A program made the translations under genes and the position numbers. Under the pieces are notes generated by a model, which saw only the letters and a program-made list of their open reading frames with translations, was not told the origin of the DNA and ran no database searches. Shown piece by piece: positions 55,280-64,000 of a stretch of DNA of 64,000 bases (the stretch's first letter is position 1; each line of letters opens with the position of its first letter). Source of the DNA: Corythucha ciliata (lineage: Eukaryota > Arthropoda > Insecta > Hemiptera > Tingidae); contig CM075937.1 of the NCBI GenBank assembly GCA_038030265.1, forward strand, positions 40,714,198 through 40,778,197, given 5' to 3'.

Positions 55280-57000
55280 TTTTGTGGGAGCGCTATTTTT
55301 TGCATGAAAGCAATACTTCCTCTTTGTGAAAACTGGAGGTTTTAAAATATTACAGAAAAAAGTTGCCCTTTTCATTAATTAAAAATGTGCTCTCCCTTTT
55401 ATGGTTTCTCCTGACTGGAAAACATACAAATATACACACATATTTTCATAAAATGGAAGTAAAATTAATAACAATTACCCTTCTCCTCTTACCATTGATG
55501 GTATGGATGGCGCGTAACAAAAATTAAGGTATAAATATCGCAGTGTGCATGTAACATGATTAATGATTTTCAACAGTGTTTAATGAACAAGTATTGGTGC
55601 CTTACACAAAAAGCAATATAGCGACGTGTATATGGAGGGATGAATGAGGGAATACGGGAATATTCTCTTATCTGACTTATGGCACCATTGGGCTTGGATG
55701 GGTATCTTTTCTATGAGAGAATATCGCCATTGAATCCTTCAGCGTAGTATATGCGCTTGGGGGGGATTAATGATTGGAGAGAGTCTGGATGAGGTGGAAG
55801 AGGGGGAGGGGGTAAATTTAGTCTTGGAATATTTGCGTATTAGAAGCCACATTTTGTCAAACGATGATCGTCGGGTTTCACTTAATTCTGAGGGAAAAAA
55901 AAAAAAATGTTGAAGGGAACGAGATGGAACTTGAACCTTTCATCCCTCTAGGGAAGACGGTTTCTCATGTGCGAGGGAAAGAGGAAGCTAATTCAAAGTC
56001 TCTCACAGCACGGTCCCATGCGGAGAAAATGTTCCAATGATTTACGGTTTAACGGCCGTTTACATGGTCCCTTCCGCGTGTTACAATCCTAGTCTTTGCT
56101 CGTTAGTATACATGAGTTAGTGAGAGGGGTGTCGAAGGGGTTATCCCAACCTTCTCGACAATCAAAGCGCTGTTGGCTTGTTGACAGCCTTTCATTTTGT
56201 ATAATAGGTGACGAGAAGCGATATGGAAGCATTTGTGTTTTGAAGTAAGTCGCAACAGGCTGCCATTAGAACCAGTCGTCTACAGTTGCGTTAGGGTGAT
56301 TCTTTTCAATTTGAAACAGTTTTCAGAATATTTACTCGCCAAGCGTTAGGTATGGCTTATTTGTTTTGTTTTTTTCAATGACATTTTTCAACTCTGAAGT
56401 TGCGATCTGTTTTCTTTTGTAATGAATTCGTCAATCACAAACTCACGACTTGGTCGTGCACACACATCGAAGCTTTATTACGTTCGTTACCTACCAACAT
56501 CTGTTTAACAAAACCCTGAAGAGCAGGTCAAATTAATCTCACAACATCGGAGTGGGCTCAAAATCATGACGAATTACGCAGCTCTCAACTTACACCGTAT
56601 TGCATTGCCGCCAACTCTATTCCAACCGACTAAAACGATTCTCTCCTTACATATTGCTCCTCTGTATTCTATCCACTTCCTTTTCTCGAAACTTCCTCAC
56701 GAACCTCTCCACCGTGATAAAATGATGGCAGGGAATGTTGAAGAGGGGAGGTAAAAAGGAAGTAGGCTCTCGCGAAATGGAATACGCCTCCTTCCGCCAG
56801 TTTCTCGCTTTGCAGGTTGGTGACAGAGAATGGTTTGCGCTGTGTGGAGAATACGACGACATGGGGGGGGGGGGTTGTAGAGGTATAATTCAGAAGCTTG
56901 GGAAAGGAGATGGAGTTCGTTTGGATGAGGAAGGCTGTTTTAATTTCCTGGGCTTATATTGCTTCAAAGTTCTAGCCTTCCACCCTACAGAGGAATTTCT
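55280..57000. other. Unassigned DNA
   Basis: No gene is supported. A G12 run lies at 56863-56874. The frame at 56735-57139 ends in a lysine run only because it crosses the poly(A) tract. Confidence 0.4.
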
Positions 57001-57003
57001 TTC

Positions 57004-57004
<1 letters not shown>

Positions 57005-57052
<48 letters not shown>
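57005..57052 (+). repeat. 48-nt poly(A) tract
   Basis: The longest homopolymer in the window: 48 uninterrupted A. It could be the tail of a retroposed RNA, but I found no recognisable transcript upstream, no AATAAA close by and no target duplication. Confidence 0.85.
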
Positions 57053-57053
<1 letters not shown>

Positions 57054-57100
57054 ACTATCTGCGAGGGATAAGAAGTAAAATTAAGGAAGATAGGCGGAGC

Positions 57101-57137
57101 AATCCGCTTTTATGTCACCCGGACATAAAAGCGGATT
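57101..57137. repeat. Perfect 16-bp hairpin
   Basis: AATCCGCTTTTATGTC (57101-57116) and GACATAAAAGCGGATT (57122-57137) are exact inverse copies round the 5-nt loop ACCCG. No T tract follows that would make it a terminator. It may be a tiny foldback insertion or a structured RNA element. Confidence 0.85.
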
Positions 57138-57314
57138 AATTTCCGTTATAAAGATGTGTCGCATTTCTTTTTTAACCACCACCAACCATGAATCAACCAT
57201 TCCTGAAGTACTGTAGAGAGATTCCAAGATTCTCTTAATTTTCGGAAAGAAATAAGCCCCCCCCCCCAACCCAAAACTGCTGGCATGGGTCATTTCGCCG
57301 CTGAAGCTGACTAA

Positions 57315-57432
57315 TGGTGGATTTCACCCCATCGGCTTAAGGTTCGGTCGAACCTTGTTTGCATAAAATTCAATGCATTTTTTCCCTTATGCCGACTAAG
57401 CGAACCTTAAGCCGATGTGGTGAAATCCACCA
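57315..57432. mobile_element. 118-bp Harbinger-like MITE
   Basis: The 32-nt arms (57315-57346 and 57401-57432) share TGGTGGATTTCACC, CATCGGCTTAAGGTTCG in mirror order with one mismatch. The 54-nt spacer is AT-rich. TAA flanks both ends (57312-57314 and 57433-57435), matching the TWA duplication of PIF/Harbinger elements. The near-identical arms suggest a young copy. Confidence 0.88.
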
Positions 57433-57439
57433 TAAATGA

Positions 57440-58455
57440 ACTAACGAAAATCGACGCTGAAGTTTCCAGAACGCTCGAAATAATTAAAACGTTGACACTC
57501 CACGAGGTTTTATAGCCTGAACCAGATTATGAATTGATCAAGTTACATACATAAGTGCAGGTTATCACAGAATTCAAGGAAACGACGGTTTGTCGAAAAC
57601 AACGAGCTATTACGCCACTTTATATAGGATGTGATAAATAGTTGTTTTCGGCTCGCCGCATTCAAGAGATCACCGTGCAAAAGAAGGAAATTGTAAGGGT
57701 TGCTATCCTCGTACTGTCGTATTAATGCGAACCGTCTTCTCTGAAGCAAAAAATTAAGCCTTGAAATATGTGCGTAGAGAAGCAAATTCCTACTGGGAAA
57801 GACACGTTAAATACCAACTTATACAACACTCTGTTATCTAATAGATAGTCTATAGAATCAATAAAAAGTAATTAAAAGAACGCTCCTTGGTGTTTCCGAG
57901 GCATTGAGATAGCCTATTGCAAGCTCCTGATGTAGGACCGAGAGGGGAGGGGAAGTGATCGCGCCCGAGATTTTCTCATGTGACGGCTATGTCAACCCGT
58001 CTTTCTAAAGGCGACAGTACAAGGAGCATTGACAAATCAGGAACAAACAGAATTACAACTTTTGACCAAACTTGAATTAGACGCATTATTGAATCGTATC
58101 GTATAGAAGCTGGATCTGCAGCGTACCATGAGGAGCAGTATCAATGTCCGGGGCACCGCACATACATATACGTATAGCTCTTCAAGAGCCGGACAAATTG
58201 CATCAGGGACCTTCTCGGTTAATAACAATGTTAATGAATGTTGTATTTTCCGTCACTTTTTCCGTCATTTATTTTCCGTCAAATAGTGAATTAATTTAAT
58301 TTAGAAGACCCTTTCTACGGACAGTTATGGGATTACTCCCCTCCTCACCGCACTACCATAGTCACAACTGTAAATTCGAGGGAGTGGGGAGGCTAAAAAA
58401 AAGTTAATCTTGAAATTAAATACTTACAATTTTTTCCTTGTTTTGAGCTCCGAGA
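57440..58455. other. Unassigned DNA
   Basis: No gene is recognised. The minus-strand frame at 57543-57785 (80 codons) has a normal-looking composition but no motif I know. Confidence 0.4.
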
Positions 58456-58460
58456 AAAAA

Positions 58461-58535
58461 TTGCTCCCAAGGTGGGCTTCGAACCCACGACCTCCTAGTT
58501 TCGCGGCAGGTGCTCTAACCAACTAAATTTCATCC
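58461..58535 (-). tRNA. tRNA-like sequence, pseudogene or SINE head
   Basis: On the minus strand, TTTAGTTGGTTAGAGCA looks like a D arm with the internal A box. GGTCGTGGGTTCGAAGCCCAC has a perfect T stem and the B box GGTTCGAAGCC. TTGGGAGCAA is followed by a T6 polymerase-III stop signal. The 5' acceptor strand does not pair with the 3' one, the anticodon stem has a C-C mismatch, and the loop lacks the usual T before the anticodon. It is therefore not a functional tRNA as it stands, and I cannot assign an amino acid. A tRNA-derived SINE head is the main alternative. Confidence 0.6.
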
Positions 58536-58551
58536 ATAAAATCACTTTAAA

Positions 58552-58764
58552 CTTGCCTTGAACTTTTGCCATGAAATTTCAAGCTCGTCCTTCGACTTAT
58601 TTGAAAAAATGAATACGTCTGCATAATATGCGGAACTTCCTGGAAATTGAAACGAGATCTTAAAATCCAGGATTAGTGCAGAAATAAGGCGAGAAAACGT
58701 GTACCGCGTAGTAGATTGAGGGTAGATTGGAGGAGGGTCGAGGAATCATCTGTACAACACCCCC
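58552..58764. mobile_element. TTAA-type foldback element, copy 3 (right half only)
   Basis: It matches the right half of 4958-5358. Shared parts in order are ACTTATTT, GGAA(C/T)TTCCTG, ATCCAGGATT.GTGCAGAAATA, GG(A/G)GGGTCGAGGAA and TGTACAAC(A/T)CCCCCTTAA. The left half is absent, and a tRNA-like sequence lies where it would be. The copy was truncated or partly deleted. Confidence 0.75.
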
Positions 58765-58789
58765 TTAAGAACCAGATATCGCGCTGCAT

Positions 58790-59650
58790 GCAGACCCATT
58801 CAAAAAATCATTTCGTAGTTTCAGCTCATTAAAAATTAACCCTAAAAAAACAAAATTTCACGGGGCAGGCTAGCTGAAAAACGAAATTTTGCGTGATTGG
58901 CTCGTTCAAAATTAGTTTTTCGGGGCAGATTTGCTGCCAAAAAAGCTATTCCGGGACTTTCGGTCATAATAAAACATAATTTCGCGTTGTTGACCAATTC
59001 AAAAAGTAATTCCAAGGGTCTGACTCTTTTCAGAAACAAAATTTCTGAAAAAAAAGCGCCGCTAACTCTTTTAAAGAGGAAAATTTCGTAGAGTTCATTC
59101 AATCAAAACCCAATTGTGTTGGTTTCAGCGCTTTCGGCATACAAACTTAGTGATTTGGTTCTTTCAAACCGAATTTCATGGGTGTGATTCTTTTAAACCC
59201 GATTTGGCTCGTTCATTTTGGCTTTTACAAAAACCAAATCTCTTTCTAATCTCAATTCAAAAAGTAATATCGTGAGTTCGCAAATATTTTGACTAACTCG
59301 AGAAACCAATTTCACGGATTTTGTATCTTTAGCAGATTTTCGATCATTCAAATGTTTTGAATTTGGCTCCTTCAAACTCCACTTCCACGGATTTTCACTC
59401 GTTCAGTAACAAATTTCGTGGGTCGGGCTCTTTCAAAACAGTTTTCGCTCTTCCAAATTTCGCAGTGTCCAAATTCAAATTTCGTTTTTTTCGACCAAAC
59501 CTCTTTCATCCTTTAGCGGATTTTTGCTACTTTGCGGGGTTGCCTCTGGTTAACACGTTCGACAGATACTGCTCCTCAAAAATCATTAGACGAGGGTGTG
59601 GCTCTTTTAAGACCTAATTTCGGTCATTTTGGTCGAAAAAAACTAAATTT
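58790..59650. repeat. Array C, forward orientation
   Basis: Units such as AACAAAATTTCACGGGGC, AACCGAATTTCATGGGTGTG and AACAAATTTCGTGGGTCGG(G) are spaced about 30-45 bp apart, with GGCTC(G/T)TTCA linkers. Confidence 0.75.
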
Positions 59651-59654
59651 CACT

Positions 59655-62600
59655 GTCTTAAAATATAAAGTCGATCAAGGAATTTTTGAAAATGAAAGAC
59701 GCTCTATAGTAGATTTCTCTCAATTTGTATTTCCTATTCCGTATGTATAATATCGGACAGTTTTATGTTATAACCGGGCCCTTTTCTTCGTATTTGATTT
59801 GTTTGAAACGTACGAATTGAAAAACTATTCAATCGAAAATTGTTTCTGACGTTACAGTGAAACAATATTTCCATATCTGAATATTTATACACGAACGGTC
59901 AACAAAGAGTGTTGATATGCATTAGCGAGCGAACTTTGTTACGATCGTATTAGAGGTCCAGTAAAACTCCCGATATTTTTTTTTAAATTCACTTCTGCTT
60001 TAAAAATCTGTTTTCTTTCAAGAGAATCATTTTAACAACAAAATGATTTTCTTTTCATCACAAACTTTCGTCTTCTCACCCCCCCCCCCCACAAAAATGC
60101 ACGAATTCTCCCCATTTTAACTTCAGTTGTGTTTATCCAAGCGAATTTTTAGGAATCAACCTCGATATTTCTGGTACGTGTTTCTATTTTAACATTTTGT
60201 TGACTTCTTTTTTCCCAACCCCCCCCCCTCCCGGAGGCAATTGAAGTAAACCGAACAGACGAAAAATCGCTTTCTCTCTAGCTGCTCTCCGTATTTTTTG
60301 TTTTTGTTTTGAAACGACAACGCCCTTGACCTTATTGTAAGTCATTTCCAGCGGGCTAAAATAAATCGCGACACGACTTTACTTCCGCTCATAAAGTGTC
60401 ATTGGTAGGTCCAAAGTGTATAAGTTTTGTGGGTTCTCTTAATACGGCGTCATTTTTTGTTGTTGTTGTTGAAAGCGGATGACGCGAGGTATACAAAGAT
60501 AAGTTTATTTATCCGGTCGATGGAGAATTTTCTATGTGGAATGAAAAATAAAGGGAAATATTCTATGCGGTCCGTATGTAACGTAAACCTATTGAACCAT
60601 TAAGTTCAAACGTGCGATAAAAATGAAAGGTATGAGAAAGGAGGACCCATACTCTCTAGGACACGTATTTGATCCCTTTAAATGTAATGCGATAGTGATA
60701 ACACTTCCCTCTCCACTCAAGACGTTTTTTTTTTTTTTTTCAAATACAAAAGAACTTTCAAGCTGGTGCTCATAGTGTTGATTATGTTGAGCCGGGAAAA
60801 AGGCGAACAGAGCGTAATAAAGCCGAGTGCCTCGAATGCGGCTATTGTGCCCCCCCCCTCACCCGTCCAATCATAACCCTTATTTTCTCACACACACTAT
60901 CTGTTTATGCAATGTTCATTCTATATGCATTTTTCCACTTTAAAAATTTACAAGAATATGCGAGAAGAATGAAAAGAGGCGCTGGCTCAGAAAAATTCTT
61001 TCTCGCGGAAAAAGTACGGCGGGGTTGTCGCACTAGACAGGCGTCCTCAGGAATTCAGTTTATTATTAATGTCAAGAGATTTTTGATGCGATCTCCTAGG
61101 CCAGAGGCCAAAAATGACGCCTGGCTGCAGTTGAATGGAAAGGGCATTATACATCGAAGAATCAGAAACGGTGAAAAAGAGCGTCGTTATACGAGTACGA
61201 ATTTTCAGTTGTCCTATAGATGCTTCTAGGCAGAGCGACTTATAAATTAGTGAATAGCGGAACTTATAAGATTAAAAAATGGAGAGGAAACCCGAAATCG
61301 GCAACAGATGATTCCCGAGGTCACTGAAAATCTATTAAAGGAATACGAACACGTTATAGAATATCGTTTACGAATTCTCTACTAGTTATAAATGGAAAGT
61401 CCTGGACCTAGGACAACGGAAAATTCCGTATCTTTTATTGCAAGTCAGCACGAAAATCTCATGTTTCGAACCATTAGTAAACGAATCGTATCGAATTCAT
61501 TGCCAAAGGCTTGGGAGAACTCCAAGGTAATATACACAGAAGTGATCGTTGGATTGGGGGGGGGGGGGTGATAGTGAGATGGGGAAAAGAGAAAAAGATA
61601 ATATTTTGCTAAGTTCAGACGTTCCTTAGGGCTCTTCCACACTTCCACTTATATTCTAACCCCCTTCACCCCCCCCCCCATCACCATTCCACCAATCGTC
61701 TTCTCCAAACCGGGGAAAGTCTTTGCCACGCTTAAATAAAACGGCTTCTCATCAATCATTCGGCTGGGGCGTTTCCTTAACTTTGAAAAGATTTCCTCCT
61801 CACCCCCAACACTAATAGCATCTCTCTCGCACTCACCATACAACTCGCCTTTTTATAACTTCAGTCATTTCCGAAACTCCCAAGTTTTTTTTTATAGTGT
61901 GAGTGGAAGAAGTCCTGTCTTTCTCTTTGTTTGGGGTGTTGGGGGGGGGGGGTGAAGGGCTGATGTGGAGCAAGAAGGGGAAGAGTTTTTGTTCAACATC
62001 TTACAACTCTTTGCAAAGACCAAATTTAATCAAAGACTCGTGACTTTATAAGGCTCAAGATGGCATATGAAACCGATTTTGATTTCAAATCAAATGAGAC
62101 TCGCTTCAATGTGCCAGTGAGAGGTTGCCCCCCCCCCTCATTATTCGTTTTGCATAATTAAACATCATCTGTGATAGTGAAAGGTGAGGGCGCCTATTCT
62201 TTTTGTTACCGAATGTTTGTGAACAAAAATGAAAAAGTCACGTGATCTTTCAAGTTTTTTTTTTTTACATTAGCCAGTTTACAGAGAAGGTATTGAGCTC
62301 ATTGAGCTCAATTCTTATTCCTAAATTTTAATATTTGATCTATTTATAAATTCCACAATGGCCTTGATTATGCTCTCGTGACTTTCTCCTTGGGAATCCT
62401 TGGGAAACTGAATTCAAAAAATTTGAAACATTAACCCAATTCTCGGACTTTTCATGGTTATAACGAGTAAAAATTAGATAGGTGAAACAAAAATCTGCCA
62501 ATTTTTTAAGCAGCGAGAGCCAAAATTGACCATCCTCACTCCCTATCTTATTTTCCTTATAAAGCCTATTCTCTATAGAGTTAATAAAATGGTTATTACT

Positions 62601-63535
62601 CATCCTCCACTCACACCCTTAAAAAAAGAAAACACGCACAGACACCACCACCAGCATGAGTTCATTATTTTGTAAATCGACTGTCATTTTTGACGGATTT
62701 GTAGCTTTTTCCTCCAATCCCATCCCCTCTTATAACATGTCAAATGCACAGCTGCTAGCGATGGGTGAGGCTTTACTCGCGTTGCTACTATCTGTGAGGG
62801 ACAGTCCTGAAATACAGCCCGTGGTATATTTTTTTCCTCCCTTCTTTCTTTTCTCTGTCATTCTCGCATGTCTATATTATAGGATGAAAGGGGAATGAGG
62901 TGGAGAGAGCTACATTATTAACAATTATTTTAATTCTCGCAAAGTAATAAGTTCGATTGAAAGTAAAAAGGTGCTGTTGGACAGAAATGTATATGGAACA
63001 AAAAATACCAGACCCTGAATTTCATTTGTTTTGAGTGCTCCGCGTAAAATTGATGAGATGAGGGTGAGGCAAGTTTCAGAAAAAGTCAAGTTTAATCAAG
63101 TCCTCTTCAGTATACGAATCACTGAAAAGAGCCTAAAAAAAACCTTTATTATGGAAAAGTAAAATATGCACAAAGATGAAAAAAAAGGTATACTTTTAAA
63201 TTGAAATTCGTTGTAATTACCGGGATGCCATCGTTGTTCAAATATCTCTTTTACGTTTCTGTTGGTGATTTAGATTTGTTTTGAAAGCTTCTGTAGTTCT
63301 GTATAGTGCCTACCACCTACCACATAAAAAGAGCCCTTGTGTGTGAGAATGATTAGGGGGGGGGGGGGGCTTCGCATTGAAATTTCTAAAAAAATATTGA
63401 AAAACCACCCTTCGAGAAACATCTGCCCATATAGGGTTCCAGTGTTGGGTGGGTGGTTTTGGGGAAAAACGCCAACCACTTGCAGCAGACTAGATGTTTT
63501 CAGGAGTTCTGTCTTCTACTATAACTAGATAACCT
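59655..63535. other. Unassigned DNA rich in C/G runs
   Basis: No gene is supported in 3.9 kb. C or G runs of 10-14 lie at 60079-60090, 60219-60228, 61556-61568, 61669-61679, 61941-61952, 62128-62137 and 63356-63369. The frame at 60912-61229 is basic but has no motif I recognise. Confidence 0.4.
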
Positions 63536-63538
63536 TTA

Positions 63539-63771
63539 AAACACAGGTACTGCAACACGGATTTCAGCGCCATATTTGGTCCCTCAGTCGTTAGGGTAAA
63601 CGCAATATCATGCATGAAAAAATTGTCATCGTAACAGCAAACAAACGCGGAACACGCTCGAAATAAATAAAAATATCCAACTTGTCAATGAGTCAATGAG
63701 ATCAGGTGATAATTATAATTATATGAGGGACCAAGTATGGCGCCGATTTGCGTGTTGCAGTACTCGTGTTT
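63539..63771. mobile_element. 233-bp MITE flanked by TA
   Basis: Arms of about 48 nt share AAACAC, GTACTGCAACACG, GGCGCCATA-like and TTGGTCCCTCA in mirror order. They surround a 137-nt AT-rich spacer without a reading frame. TA dinucleotides flank the element (63537-63538 and 63772-63773), as expected for Tc1/mariner-type insertion, although TA is short enough to occur by chance. Arm identity is roughly 85-90 percent by eye. Confidence 0.82.
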
Positions 63772-64000
63772 TATAGTGCCTTACTATAACGCGACAGCCA
63801 AAGTCCGGGGATTATTTCTAGGGGGAGCCTTTACTACGAAATTAGCAACAGTTGCTTTCTAAAATCAATAAATTGATTTCGTGGAATTAATCAATGAAAA
63901 CAAAAAATGCTTTCGTTAAAGTTATATAGAACAAAGCCATGGGCAGGAATGGGCGGGTATATTAGTAAAACGTTAAGAAAAAGCTGAATAACAATACTAT

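Noticed and set aside
57101..57137. Bacterial-type rho-independent terminator
   Set aside because: No T tract follows the stem, and the surrounding sequence is eukaryotic repeat DNA.
56735..57139. 134-codon open frame ending in a lysine-rich tail
   Set aside because: The lysine run is the 48-nt poly(A). The rest has no motif and crosses a G12 run.
57543..57785. 80-codon minus-strand frame as a host exon
   Set aside because: The composition is plausible but no motif is recognised and no splice or promoter context supports it.

Overview
The window looks like a gene-poor, repeat-dominated piece of a metazoan nuclear genome. It is AT-rich and full of long A/T and C/G homopolymers. It holds no operon-like gene packing and no host gene I can recognise. 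The transposon set (a CsRn1-type Ty3/Gypsy element, an R1/LOA-like endonuclease relic, Harbinger-like and TTAA-flanked foldbacks, a sequence ending in the TACAGGGTG motif common in insect repeats) fits an invertebrate, and an arthropod is my best guess. I cannot name the species.

Layout. 1-9 kb: a 1.27-kb terminal-inverted-repeat element, then degenerate short-unit arrays (families B and C) with a foldback element between them. 9-16 kb: unremarkable DNA, a broken non-LTR endonuclease, arrays D and A, a 176-bp dispersed repeat and a 278-bp MITE with a perfect 9-bp target duplication. 16-23 kb: mostly unassigned DNA with a G-quadruplex motif, a second TTAA-type foldback, a gag relic and the second 176-bp copy. 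23-34 kb: arrays A, D, B, C and E, and a cluster of three foldbacks at 29.7-30.3 kb. 34-42 kb: unassigned DNA, a long foldback at 37.6 kb, a short fragment resembling SWIM/YqaJ-type proteins, and more arrays. 42.4-48.9 kb: the best-defined object, a TAA-flanked inverted-repeat (Harbinger-like) element into which a 4.33-kb LTR retrotransposon has inserted. 49-64 kb: a large head-to-head A array (51.4-53.5 kb), C arrays, a 48-nt poly(A), a perfect 16-bp hairpin, two further MITEs, a tRNA-like sequence and a third TTAA-foldback copy.

The only extensive coding content is gag-pol of the LTR element. It has 161-bp LTRs differing at one site, a 4-bp target duplication, a primer-binding site close to tRNA-Trp, a CHCC gag knuckle, a textbook A_AAA_AAC frameshift heptamer followed by a predicted stem, and PR-RT-RNaseH-IN in order. 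This copy is dead: it carries a C-run frameshift in gag, a frameshift in RT, and an in-frame stop with a probable short deletion in the integrase zinc-binding domain.

The most unusual theme is that roughly a fifth of the window (estimated by eye) consists of at least five families of very degenerate 24-36-bp repeats that share a similar build. Several of their arrays reverse orientation internally. All coordinates of arrays and element edges were judged by reading and carry an error of tens of bases unless an exact junction is given.
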